Below are positions 34,973-46,581 of a DNA stretch of 64,000 nt, piece after piece (the stretch's first letter is position 1; each line of letters opens with the position of its first letter). The DNA comes from Stromatinia cepivora. Lineage: Eukaryota; Ascomycota; Leotiomycetes; Helotiales; Sclerotiniaceae. The position numbers were made by a program, and so were the translations under genes. The stretch spans positions 372,001 through 436,000 of the forward strand of contig RCTD01000015.1 of the NCBI GenBank assembly GCA_014898415.1, in the 5' to 3' direction. A model generated the notes under the pieces. The model made no database searches, was not told the DNA's origin, and saw only the letters and a list, made by a program, of their open reading frames with translations.

Positions 34973-35135
34973 TATTAATAAATTATATTAAATAGATGGA
35001 AAAGCCTTATTATTCTAAGGTTATCTGGTTAGAAGCTATTATACAGGTTGTGTGATTCGGTAGAATCATGTGCAGGCTAATCTCATTATAGTATAGTCCT
35101 ATACTTAGATATACGGTATGATCCAAAATCCAACA
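34973..35135 (-). repeat. TRIM-B 5' LTR (163 bp)
   Basis: It ends tccaaca on the plus strand, followed by taata. On the minus strand the interior side reads gattataaatctag, resembling the Copia-1 primer-binding site. Confidence 0.88.
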
Positions 35136-35140
35136 TAATA

Positions 35141-35343
35141 GAGATATAATTGTATTTGAATTTGAGTATCAATTGATTTATAATAAGATATAGAGATAAC
35201 TTGCTTCATCAATCAATCAATAATAATTAAAACATTGTTATATTCATATTTATTTTTATTAAAATTATAATAATCTATAATGATATATTACTATATTCGA
35301 TTAGGAATTGAAAATGGATATAATAAATCAGGGATATGATCAT
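35141..35343 (-). pseudogene. Gypsy-3a integrase, middle part
   Basis: A 200-bp slice between TRIM-B and Gypsy-1a. It matches the inverted sequence 60256-60460 of Gypsy-3b. The coded region is the integrase core around the first catalytic block, ending in the counterpart of I-N-R-L-I-K-Q-I-I-F-I-P (family D-R-L-T/S-K-x-A-H-F-I-P). The bases atag at its right end (35344-35347) are the Gypsy-1a target. Confidence 0.72.
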
Positions 35344-35347
35344 ATAG

Positions 35348-35638
35348 TGTGAGAAAGTTGGGATATCAAGGCCTAACACATAGCTAGTTCGTAGTCATAT
35401 GGTCACATGACTCTTCGTAGTTAGATATAAGAGAGGGCTCTGCTCCCCTCTCCTTGAAAGAAATCAATCGTTTTCCACTAGTCTTTTTGTACCCTATTTA
35501 TGTATAATCCAAACCATTATCTAAACCTACTAATTTTACTACTTGAAATCTTTATAATATAATTTAATTAATTCCAATTCCTATTTCCCTTCGTAATGTA
35601 TTATCGGGACGTATGTATCTCGATCTATCTCTTTTACA
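35348..35638 (+). repeat. Gypsy-1a 5' LTR (291 bp)
   Basis: It begins tgtgagaaagttggg and ends ctcttttaca. It keeps more C and G than the 3' LTR. Confidence 0.92.
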
Positions 35639-35639
35639 A

Positions 35640-35662
35640 TAATGACCTATACCGGATTCGAA
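35640..35662 (+). promoter_or_regulatory. Gypsy-1a primer-binding site
   Basis: One base after the LTR comes taatgacctataccgg followed by attcgaa. A tRNA 3' end read as its complement gives TGG, one base, seven acceptor-stem bases, five T-stem bases, then ATTCGAA for the T-loop. The spacing here fits exactly if taa was TGG before two G-to-A changes. The tRNA species was not identified. Confidence 0.55.
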
Positions 35663-36590
35663 TTATATGGTTTATATTGTACAAATATATCTATAAGGAA
35701 ATTATAATTGAAAAGAAAATAGAATTAGCAATTTGTAGATAAAGAAATAGGATTGATCCTAAAAGGATAATCTTTTCAAAAATATGGAATTGTCAAACTC
35801 TGAGTGAGAAAGTTTTGATCATCGAAATTCCCTTATTCATATTTACCCATTATATCGAAAACAAATTATTTTTCAATAGAACTATTATTCTATTCTTCAT
35901 TTTGAAAGGAATATATCAACAAAGATTTTACTCGGGGATATAGTTAATAATGCCAAAAATATATTAAAACTCCAAATATAATGGAATCCCTATTTATAAA
36001 CGAATCATTTATCTCTGTAAACAAGAAAACTCTAATCCCGAGGACGATCTTGACTGAATACGACCAATCATATTGAAGGACCTTGAACGCCTTATATACC
36101 TCTAAAGCTATTTGAATACCTAAATGTATATTGAAGCAATAAAAAGGATTAGACATAGTACGCTAAATTACTATTCTTGATATCGGCAATCAAAAATTTA
36201 AGATATGTTTTAAAAAACTTTTAGTTGAGGGATTTGAAACTTATGCATTCCTTTGAAAAAAGGAAAACCCTAAAAAGGATTATATATATCTTTTCTTTTC
36301 TTTTGGAAACTTATTAAAAGAAAACTATAAATATTGAAAACTATCGAAAACCAAATATTGAATCAGATTCTAACAAATCGGATACTTTTCAATCAAATTA
36401 TAATAATATAATAAATAACTTTGATCTGTTTACAAGATTAAATCTCCTATAAAATACTCTTTAAGGATCAGAGGATAGTATCATTACTTCAATTATTAAT
36501 CCTTTTAAATCCATTAAAGAATTCTTTATTGATAATAATAGAAATCCTATTAAAAAAGAAGAAAAAACAAAGAAAACCAAAAAAGAAAAA
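35663..36590 (+). other. Gypsy-1a leader
   Basis: This is about 930 bp between the primer-binding site and recognisable Gag. Its open frames are short, and the minus-strand frame 36156-35944 is not supported by anything else. A Lys-rich stretch near 36540-36600 in the Gag frame may be the Gag N-terminus. Confidence 0.45.
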
Positions 36591-38435
36591 GAAGTAAACC
36601 AATAACAACAAAACCTACCAAAAATTCCATTTGCTATTCGAATTAAAGATCATATATATATATTCTTTATTATATTATATATTAAAAATACTACTACCCC
36701 CATTTTCAATGGGATCAATATATCTGACTTCCTTACAATTTGAGATATCTTGTAAATTGATTATAGTATATCCGATAAGGAAATATAAATTCGACTTCCT
36801 TGGTATTATAACTATACTATTATTGTCCAAATCAAACTTATACCAGAATACAACCCTATTAGATATAATTGGAAAGAAAGGTTGAGATTAATATTACTCC
36901 GATACTTTCGCGATTACGATATCCAGTAAATAACAAGCACCTGAGACTTTCTTAATCAATTTGTTGATAATTAATATAATAAGAATAAAGAAGATTATAA
37001 TACAAACCCAATAATAATGAAGAATTATATTATCAAATTTATACTTTCGGCTACTCAACTCATTAATAATCATATAATCACCGAATTCGAAACTGAAAGG
37101 ATATTCCTGTATGGCCTGTATACCCAAATAGGAAAGAAGATTGTTAGATAGTTTAAAGTTGATCTCAATGATTCTGCTTCTATAAACTTTAAAAGAATGA
37201 TAAACGAAGCCTACAAATAATGCTTTTCTGAAGATTCTATCGCCTGAATTTACAAAAGATCTAAATTTCATCAAGCTACTATTTCCCAGATCGTACATGA
37301 ATATATGAAAACCTTATTTATCTCCGATATTAATACAAAATCTTATTCTTAAGGATAGAAGATAAAGAACGTTATAAATAAAATCATTAACCTTTTGGAT
37401 AAATTCAGTATAAATTATCTAAAGGCGAGAATCAAAGGTATAAGGGACTCGAAGTTATCCTTCTCGTCATTACAATATCAAACTATTTATCGAAAAGACA
37501 ATACAAAACATAATGATTATTCCATTCAAAATGAACAAAAAGGAATTCTTTTTGATATAAATGAAACTTACAAAAAGGATTATCTCTATTATTATTACTT
37601 TAGAAGATCTCCTTATAATGATAATTACATTATGAAACAAAATTGCCCTAAAAAGATTAATAATATTAATACTGAACTATATCATTATAACAAATACAGA
37701 ATCTTTATATTTAATCCTAAAAGATATTCTAACCCTTTCTCAATTTTCAAGCAAAAGGATTCCTTAGAGAATCATCAAATTGAAATATATACAAAAACTT
37801 ATAAGCTTGGTCAATAAAAGAAGCGATTAAAGAAACTTAATACTAAGAATGGTTCGCCGAATCTCGGAATCTTTAGTATTGAAATCATAAAGAATATATT
37901 TATAAATAATATCAATTATCGAAAAAAGGAAATTATTAATGTCAATACAATTATCCAACCTAAAGAAGCCTTAAGACCACAAGGTCGATTATCTAAAAAG
38001 TCCAAATCGATAGGATGGAACAAAATTGATAAATCCCAAAAATTGTTAAGCATTCTTCGAAAGGTATTGCTTAAAATAATGAATCAAATTGAAAAGAAGA
38101 GGTTAAAGAAAGAATTCTTTAATAAAAATAAAACCATGGATATTAATGAAAGCGAAAAAAACGAAGCAAAAGAATCTCAAGAAGGGGAGGGCCTTCCTGA
38201 ACCCGATGAAAATAGTATAATACAAAAGGATAAAACATTTAACTTTTATATTAAATCCTCAAAAATAAAAAAGCAAACATTAATCACTATTTATACTATA
38301 AAATCCCCAACAGAAATCTTGGAATGGATTTGCAGAATCGAAATCCCGATAATAATTAAAATTATTCTCACATATATACTAAATCTTTTTAAACAAACTC
38401 TTAAAAAAATATTAATTGCAGATATCGAAGAATAA
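36591..38435 (+). pseudogene. Gypsy-1a Gag
   Basis: A capsid-type Gag in one frame. P-I-F-N-G-I-N-I-S-D-F-L near 36710-36740 is the P-x-F-x-G-x-N-x-x-x-F-L start of gypsy capsids. Y-N-W-K-E-R-L-R and R-Y-F-R-D-Y-D follow near 36870-36910. A T-E-F-E-T-E-R-I-F-L-Y-G-L block (near 37080) matches the T-E-x-D-R-x-x-W-x-G-L region. The frame is open at 37395-37817, where F-R-R-S...N-C-P-K-K (near 37600-37650) may be a decayed zinc knuckle. It is open again at 38043-38435, which is basic and then acidic. It runs in frame into the protease. Confidence 0.75.
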
Positions 38436-38870
38436 AAAAAGCTTTTCAGAAATTCAGAAATCCCTGCCGAAAAAACTGCAATAGTTTTAGCAATTATTAA
38501 TCATTTAAATACTTTCTTTAATTATCAATTAAAAGAAATATATAATATATCTATTATTACTGTAATCCTTACAAATAAGAATATCAAGATTAACGGTATT
38601 ATCGATTCGGGATCAATAATCAATATGATAAACCTGAAAGTTGTAAGAAAATTGGGATTTATAATATATAAATATAAAGTAACAATAATCACCCTTAATA
38701 GAAATACTATTATTTTGTATAGATTGATTGAAGATATAGAAATCAATTTTGAAGGAGTTAAAAATGTTATCGATATTTTCGTTTTGAATAATGTTAAAGA
38801 TTCATTATTACTAGGGATGCTATATTTATTTACAGGAAAGATCGATTTTGAATATAAAGGAGATAAATAG
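38436..38870 (+). pseudogene. Gypsy-1a aspartic protease
   Basis: Retropepsin in the same frame as Gag. I-I-D-S-G-S (38598-38615) is the active-site D-S-G, intact. It is followed by I-N-M-I and a V-x-x-L-G-x-x-I-Y stretch typical of retropepsins. L-L-L-G-M-L (near 38810-38825) matches the family I-L-G-x-x-x-L flap region. Open from 38625 to 38870, ending in a TAG, and 38436 upstream is preceded by RIP-type stops. The reverse transcriptase that follows is in a different frame. Confidence 0.82.
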
Positions 38871-39019
38871 ATTATATAGATTATTAATAATAATAATATT
38901 AATAAAATTAATTATTAAACGATTAAACCAAAACATAAAGTAGATATTATAAAGATTGATCTTAAAAAATCGGGAAAAGAATAAATGGTGTAAATCCTAA
39001 GGATTGTATTAGTAATTTT

Positions 39020-41160
39020 CCAAAAGTCTTAGATATCATTAAAAATGAAGGGAAATTTGAAGAATTCGTTAAAAACCATTTCCTAGAATTCTTAATTGAT
39101 ATTTCAAATTTTAAGATGGTTTTAAATTCTATAGAGTTCAATATGGATACTGTTCGAATTGGTTTTGATTTTGATATCGAAGATATATTTGATAATATTG
39201 AGGATTCGGAATTAAAGGGATTTCAGGAATACTTTATTATTAATAATATTTATTTCGATTTAAAAAAACTTAAGGTAGAAAACGATGCCTAAAAGAAACT
39301 AATCGATATCAAATCCGAAATTCTCATCCTGGTCAATAATATATATAAGAAAAAGGAGGACAAAATAAAATCCTCAAACAAAATAAAATCCTCAAACAAA
39401 ATAAAATATATCAATAAAGAAATCCCAGAAGGTGATTCTAATTGGTTAGAATTGGAATACGTAAAACACTTTAAATATCAATTATCAGATCCCTTTTCGA
39501 AGTATTTGATATTATATTTCAATATCAAATCTGAAGGTTTCCAATTGATACAAAAATGTTTAATATTATTAGATATTGGAGATATACTTTGGAAATATGA
39601 AAAAGAATTTCTTTTTATATTACTATAGAATCGAAAAGTAATATTAGCTTTTGATTAAACGAAAATCGGCAATATCAAACTTTCAATTGCCCTGTTATAA
39701 ATTATCAAGATAATATTATATAAGGTCTGATAAGCTTTTGGTTTTGTATTCTCTAAAGCCCTTTTATTAATAATTATTGAAATAATAAGAGATTGTATTA
39801 AACGAAGTATATTAAAGAAAGGAAAAGGACTATATCGAAATCCTTAATATCTAATTAAAAAAAGCGAGGTTGACAAATATTATATTGTTATTGTAATAAT
39901 AAAAGTAAATATTATAACCCTGCAAAATACAAATATACCTTTAAATTTAAAGGAATTTGTTAAACAAATAATTGGATGCTTATTAATATCCTTGATTGAT
40001 TTCTTTTTTGGATATAATCAAATATCTTTAGATAAAAAGAATAAAGATATCATTATTATTATAATCTTTTTTGATTTGATAAGGTTCATTATTTTATTAC
40101 AAAGGGCTACTAATTCGGTCGTTCAATTTGTAAAGATTGTATTAAGGATATTATAGAATATTATACTTGATGTTGTTATACTTTATTTAAATGATATTGA
40201 AATTAAGGGTTCTAGAATTCGATATAATGAAATTGAAATTGAATCTGGATTAAGGAAGTTTGTTATTGAGCACCTAAAAAACCTGGACGCTATAATAGAA
40301 TATATTGAATGTATAGGATATACTATTAATATCAAATCTAAATGGTATTATAATAGAATCTGAATTGTAAGTTATTATATCAATTCTAAAGGAAGAAGTT
40401 CTGATATTATCAAAATCATTAAAATACTTGAATGACCATCTTGCTCGAACGATCATGAAGTTAGAATATTCTTTGGAATATATATCTTCTATTGATTTTG
40501 AATAAAGAATTTCGTTATTATTATAAAATCTTTTTATATATTATTGAAAAAAGATATAGAATTCATTTGGATTATTAATTATAATATTGCAATGATTTTG
40601 TTGAAAGACAAATTAACTTCGGTTCCAATTTTTCTTCTATTGATTTACTTATCTGGAATTAGAATCATTGTATTTGCTATCGATACTAGTTTGATAGGAT
40701 AAGGAACTATTCTAGATCAAATATATAATAATAAATCTCGCATTGTTGCTAAATATAAAAATGGTATATAGAATTATATTAAATAGAATTATAATATTAT
40801 TAAAAGAGAATATAAAAGAATATTCAAAGTTTTACAAAAATACAAAAGAGATCTTTATAGTATTCATTTTCTTTTAGAAATTGATGCGAATGTATTTGTA
40901 ATTTAATTAAATAGAACAATTATAGATCTATTTAATATTTTAATTATAAAATGGATTATTTGGATCAGGTTCTTCGATTTTGATATTAGACATATTCCTA
41001 GAAATAAAAACACTATTACAGATATTCTATTACGATAATTGCGAATTGTCTTAAACGATATTGACGAGGAATATAAAGAAGATATTGATGATTCGATTAT
41101 TGCAGACCTGAATTCGTTGCGGATAGATTCAGTGATGAATATAAATGGCTCCAAAATTTT
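39020..41160 (+). pseudogene. Gypsy-1a reverse transcriptase and RNase H
   Basis: This is the polymerase. R-N-P...K-K-S-E-V-D-K-Y-Y-I-V marks the fingers near 39840-39900. D-F-F-F-G-Y-N-Q-I-S-L-D near 39995-40030 is the D-x-x-x-G-Y block. Q-R-A-T-N-S-V follows near 40110, and Y-L-N-D-I-E-I-K-G near 40180-40210 is the catalytic loop, with Asn in place of the first Asp. RNase H begins near 40660 (V-F-A-I-D-T-S, with the catalytic Asp), continues through R-E-Y-K-R-I (near 40810) and E-I-D-A-N-V (near 40875), and ends in D-F-D-I-R-H-I-P-R (near 40978-41005). The frame is shifted relative to the protease. Confidence 0.85.
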
Positions 41161-42720
41161 AAAACCGTTTCAAATTTTGGAAGACAGAAATGAAAGGATG
41201 TAAATGATCGTTTAATATATTATTATGCTATAGAAACCTAAAAATATACCAATAAAGGATTGATAAGCTTTCAAAAAAAAAGCTTTCAATTTTTGTATAA
41301 AAAATCATTATCTATTCAGAATCCGGGGAGATGAATTACCTTTTGCCTTTATAATAATAAACAACGATTTAATCGAAAAAATAAAAATTATGATTTGAGT
41401 ATATAAAAAATTTGGTTATAAGGATCTAGAGTTATTATATACTAAAATACATAATTGTTATTAATGGAATAGAATATACAAAGATATGAAAAATTGAATG
41501 ACTTTTTGTTCCGTTTATTAATTCAAATTGTTTAAACAAATAAGTGAACCAATAATTGTTATTTGGGCCTCAAGTATTTGATATAAAGTTGGTATGGATA
41601 TTACAAAAATACTTAATGATTATAGATTCAAATATTTTATTATTCTATAAAAAGATTTGAATGATTAAATGGAAGCTAAAACCTTACAGAATACTATTTT
41701 GAAAATGGTTGTCAAGTTTCTTTATAAAGTAATCTATCATTATGGTCTCTTTGGAGAAATCATTATGGATGAAGGGCCTGAGAATAAAGGCGCTATATTT
41801 GCTTATTGTAAAAAGTACAGAGTTAACAAAATCAAGATATCAGTCTATTATCCATAAACTAATAGAATAATGAAAAGAGGTCATCATTCTATTGCGGAAG
41901 TATTTTCCCGTTTATTATAAAAAGGATATAAATAATCTGAATAATTAGAAATAGTATTATTCATTAATCATATTTCAATTTATAAATTGATAAACAAAAC
42001 ATCATTTGAATTGATCTATAAGCGAAAAGCTATATTACCTTTTGAAATTATATATACAATTTGAAGAATCCTTGATTGGGAAAGTATACAAATCTGGAAA
42101 GATTTATTAATCATTAAAGTATAATAATTAAAAATATTAGATGAAAATATTGAAAAAGCAATTTTTTGCAAATAATATTATAGAAAAGATGATAAACTTC
42201 GATATAATCTCGATTACAAAATACTGGATAAGAATATTCAAATTAAAGATATAGTTCTATATTACAACCCTTGGTCAAAAATCGATATATCTTGTAATAC
42301 AAAACTTGCTTTCAAATAATATAAACTTTATAAAATGATAAAGAAGTTGAAGGGTCTTTCTATATACATCTTTAAAGAAATAAATGATACCCCATTTAAT
42401 AAAACCTATATAAATATCTATCTCAAGAAATATGTTTTGTACTTAGATCTCTTTGTAAATAACAATTCTAAGGATTTGTATGAATGGATAAATCAAAAGA
42501 ATTGAATTTCTAAGTATCCATAATCTTTCAAACAAAAGATAACAAACAACTAAGAATTATTCTTTACCCAATTACAAGATGATATAGAATCAAAAAGAAA
42601 AAAGCAAATATAACAAATCGAAAAGGAATTATTATTACAAACTTTTAATCATCAATTAAAAAGTTTAATAAAGAAAATCTTATAATCTTTAAAAGGGAAA
42701 AAGTATTTAAATCCTTTTTG
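41161..42720 (+). pseudogene. Gypsy-1a integrase
   Basis: A degenerate HHCC zinc module (H near 41450, C near 41500) is followed by the catalytic core. W-Y-K-V-G-M-D-I-T-K near 41580-41610 gives the first Asp. M-D-E-G-P-E-N-K-G (41766-41792, within the open stretch 41669-41857) gives the second. The glutamate position lies in K-R-G-H-H-S-I (near 41880), where the family has E-R-G-H. The C-terminal part retains T-I-W-R-I-L-D-W (near 42060), a marker of this fungal group, and an L-x-Y-N-P-W module near 42260. The frame is readable to about 42720. Confidence 0.85.
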
Positions 42721-42890
42721 AAAAAATTTATTATACTATCAACCTCATTTTTGAACAATTTATAAACAATTCCTAAACAGTATTTGAATAGTTCAATATT
42801 TTCTCTTTAAAATCTGCTTTTTCTAATAACTTGATTTGAAATTATCAATTCTTTATTTATATTCATTTTATTATTCACACAAACTTTTAT

Positions 42891-45800
42891 TTAAGTTTTG
42901 ATATAATATCTAAAGGGGAATTTGGTCGAGCTATAGCCTTTCGCTTTATTAACAATAACATTTCTTTTTTTGTTCGATACAAAAATCATTCCTTTAATAG
43001 CGAAATCGAAGTATTCACATTCATTGAAACTCTTGAAGTTAAAGAAAAATATAATACTTTTGAATAATAATTCAATTACTTTATAAATATTGCTAACCTT
43101 GTTAAAGATTTTACAAATAAAATAAAAGATCGAATCGAAGATTAGAAGCTTTATAAAGCGGTTGATCTTTTCAAGATTGATTATTTTACTAAAAACAATA
43201 ATATAATTCAATTTATCGAATAATATTATAATAAAATCAAAGAAGGTTTTAAAAATCTCAAAAGAATTTGAACAATTGTTTAAGGAAAAGCTTTCGTTTG
43301 TTTCTAATTGGAAAATATAAGTTTAAATAGTATTTCAATAAGAACGAATATAATCTATTACACTTTTCATTTTAACCCTTAAATCCTTATAAAGTTTCTA
43401 AACGGGTATATAATTGAACGCTTTATACAAAAGAAAGATAAAAAAGTCAAAAAGTATAGCCCTATAGATTTCTATATTATATATAAATTCATTACAAAAG
43501 CTAATATAAAGAACAAAAAAGATTAGATATCTTTTTTTTACAATTTTATATAGAATCCTGTTCTTAAAATCTATAGATTTACTTTTGATAATTTCGGATT
43601 TCTAAAAGAATATCGTGAAAACGAAAATTCCTCCGAAGCTCAATAAAAGAATAAATCTATTCACAAAATGATTATCACAGAAACTATTCTGGTACCCCTT
43701 AACAATGATAATAATGAAAAGGAATCTAATACTAAAGAACAATTAAAAGTAATTATTATATTAGATACTCTTTATATATGCCGACTTCTCCATTCCTAAG
43801 CGATTATACCAATTTCAGAATTTGCAACCGCAAATATCGATAAATAAGAAAAGAAAGATTATCATTTTGATTTCTCAAAAAAAGCCTCTTTTCATTTATC
43901 TATTCTGAACAGATTTATACTTCATCATTATATAATTGATTATAATACTGAGTTTATTTCAAACGATAACGATTCAGCCTCCGATAATTTTAAGATAATC
44001 TTAAATTCTTTATAGGAACTGAAAAGCTATTTTTACGATTTAGATTACCAATTTGAAAAAGGATAATACTCTTTAATAAATAATAAATATATTACCAATT
44101 AAATAGAATAAAAAGTTATTGCATTATTGAAAGAATAAATTATTATAGATATTTTATATATATACTATTTGTATACCCTAACAAAACTCCTTAACCTAAA
44201 ATCGAAATATATTTCGGCCAAAGAATTATAAAACAGATTGATTATTATTATCAGGAATTGAAAATATATTAACGAAATGAAGTTGATAGAGATATTCTAC
44301 TTTTGGTTCCGTTTATATCAATCTTTGGCTTTGGAATAATCAAAGCAAACTCTCAGTCCTAATCAATTCAATTCAATAGGGAACTTTTATTCCCCTGATT
44401 CTAATAAAACTTTCAAAGATAACCTTCTTCTATTAAAACTACCAAACAGAGAATCTTTTGAAAACCAATTTATTTTGTATATCCCTTCGTTTTAGTATAT
44501 CTTCGAACAAAGAAATAGATTCGATTTGCGAAATATTTATGAAGATATTCTTATTATTTACAAATAGTATTTCCGCAAAATCTTTAAAAAAGATTTATTC
44601 CCGAATTATTACTTTTCGATTATTCAATTCCTTTTAAGATACAATCCTGCTTTATAATGTACCATTATCTATATTCGGGAGGATAAAGAGTTCCATTTTA
44701 TACTAATACCATTGCCTATATTGCGTTTTCTTAATTATAATAAGAAATTTAACCTTTGTTATTCCTTCTTTAATCTTTTCCATCTAACTTTTAAAAACAA
44801 ACAAAAAGAAATTTTAAAAAAAATAACTATTATAATTGACCTTCTTAAATCAAAAGAATCGATTAAAAACTCCTATAAAAAATATCAAATCCTTATTCCT
44901 CATAAACTAAATAATAACGATAATTTAATTTAGAAATTTTTAAAAAAGCATTCTTTCATTTATCAATTATAATATAATCTTGATTGAACAATAAAAAGAA
45001 AAGCTTTCTAAAAAGCCAAACAAAAAAATCAATTTTGTTAAAGGACTCTAATTAAATCTGAATCCTGAACAATTGTAATTCGATCAGATACCATTTTGAG
45101 ATATATCGATTCTTCTAAATCCTATAGATCGATTTTGATATCGATCTCCTATCTAATTGTAACTTCAAACGAAAAGAATATAAAGAATAATAATTTCTAT
45201 GAAAACCTTTGAAGATCTCTCCAAAATCAAATTATTTTCTTTAAATTAAATAAACTTAATAAAGAAAATCTTTATATCCCCCGATTCTTTTCTTTTAATA
45301 TCAATTTTATCCTATAAGATCATCTTTCTATAGCCCTTTTAAGATATTTATTTTAGGATTCTAATATTATAAAAAGAATAACAAATAGATTACTCGAAGC
45401 CAACGATAATGAATTCGAGTTTTAATATAAACGATAGTATAATCTTGTAATAATGGATTTGGTCATTCAATTTGAAGTATTCCAAAATAAGGAAAAGTAA
45501 TAAGAAGATCGATCATTATTTACAAATTATAATATATCTTTACAAAAGCAAGAAACTCTTCGCAATAAGGATCTCGAAGATAATGAATTCTCTAACAAAG
45601 AAAACACTGGTAATTGGGAGATTATGAATCTAATTGATAGAGAATCTTCTATTGGGAAACCTCAATCTATATCAAAGAAACTCATTGGAAAAGGAAAAGA
45701 AATCGCAAAGCGAAAACCAACTCAGAATCAATCTGTAATACCATCTAATCCATCCCCAACTGGACCTTTTGGGATACAAGGTATCGCTTCAATCTCTAAT

Positions 45801-46118
45801 ATAAATTATAAATTAGATAAAGAATAGATAAATCATTCTTCAACAAAGAAGCTTTTTATAAGATCTAATAATAAAAGAAAAGATCATTCTTTCAATATTG
45901 AACAAAAGTTTGTAATACCAAAAGTCCCTATTCGTTATTCAAATTGTATTCAGGAATCATCAAAAAGTCCGATTACAAATATAAAATCTATTACAAAATA
46001 TTCGAATAAATATCCAAAAAAGACCGGAGATAAAGAGGATAATGAAAATACTTTTCAGGAATTTGAAACTTCTATTGAATTTGATAAAAAAACAACAAAA
46101 ACAAATTTGAATCAATAA
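42891..46118 (+). pseudogene. Gypsy-1a extra ORF downstream of integrase, function unknown
   Basis: One frame, different from that of integrase, can be followed for about 1,070 codons, interrupted only by stops of the TAA/TAG kind that RIP produces. Open parts include 44712-44933 and 45624-45827, and the frame ends at TAA 46116-46118. The same frame is present in Gypsy-1b on the minus strand (open at 63720-63448, 62367-62107 and 61635-61405) with the same terminal TAA, so it is a property of the family. The N-terminal two thirds are mixed hydrophobic and charged. The last third is hydrophilic, with a Pro/Ser/Gly-rich patch (N-P-S-P-T-G-P-F-G near 45750). No signal peptide, membrane span or known domain was recognised. 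It could be an env-like or accessory gene, or a captured host gene. Confidence 0.6.
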
Positions 46119-46272
46119 AAACCTAAAATATACTGTTTTTTTAAGACAATCTTAAAAATTATTTATCACCCTAATTCGCTAATACTTTAATTGACTTTCC
46201 CTAATCTAATTATCTTTTAATCTCTTTGATTTTTACTTTTTGTAATTGTCCTGAAACCAAATAGAATATATA

Positions 46273-46290
46273 TTCCAGAAAAGGAAAAGG
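46273..46290 (+). promoter_or_regulatory. Gypsy-1a polypurine tract
   Basis: The run agaaaaggaaaagg lies immediately upstream of the 3' LTR. The corresponding run is present in Gypsy-1b next to 61172. Confidence 0.75.
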
Positions 46291-46581
46291 TATAAGAAAA
46301 TTGGAATATCAAAGCCTAATATATAGCTAATTCGTAGTTATATAATTATATGATTCTTTATAATTAAATATAAAAGAAAGCTCTATTCCTTTTTCTTTAA
46401 AAGAAATCAATTGTTTTTCATTAATCTTTTTGTATCCCATTTGTATACAATCCAAATCATTATCTAAATCTATTAGTTTTATTACTTGAAGTCTTTATAA
46501 TGTAATCTGATCAATTCCAATTCCCATTTCCCCTTACAGCGTGCTATCGGGACGCATGTATCTCGACCTACCTCTTTCACA
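46291..46581 (+). repeat. Gypsy-1a 3' LTR (291 bp)
   Basis: It begins tataagaaaattgg (tgtgagaaagttgg with G-to-A changes) and ends ctctttcaca; atag follows. Confidence 0.92.

Larger units (their letters stand above)
32895..35135 (-). mobile_element. TRIM-B, non-autonomous LTR element with captured Copia-1 fragment
   Basis: It is 2,241 bp, with 163-bp LTRs at 32895-33057 and 34973-35135, and target duplication taata at 32890-32894 and 35136-35140. It is a second copy of TRIM-A in the opposite orientation. The duplicated 64-bp unit (34740-34865) and the antisense Copia-1 fragment (34128-34402) are in the same relative places. It interrupts the Gypsy-3a integrase. It encodes no retrotransposon enzyme. 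Confidence 0.9.
35348..46581 (+). mobile_element. Gypsy-1a, 11.2-kb Ty3/gypsy element with an extra downstream ORF
   Basis: LTRs of 291 bp are at 35348-35638 and 46291-46581. The 4-bp target duplication atag is at 35344-35347 and 46582-46585. The plus-strand order is Gag, protease, reverse transcriptase, RNase H, integrase, then an unidentified frame of about 3.2 kb. It is inserted in the Gypsy-3a integrase. The polymerase belongs to the fungal gypsy group with N/D-D-I-E-I-K-G at the catalytic loop and D-E/G-G-P-E-N-K-G in integrase. At 11.2 kb it is much longer than usual gypsy elements. Confidence 0.92.

Noticed and set aside
36894..37298. 134-codon minus-strand open frame with hydrophobic segments
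   Set aside because: It lies exactly opposite the Gypsy-1a capsid region, whose plus-strand reading shows conserved Gag blocks.
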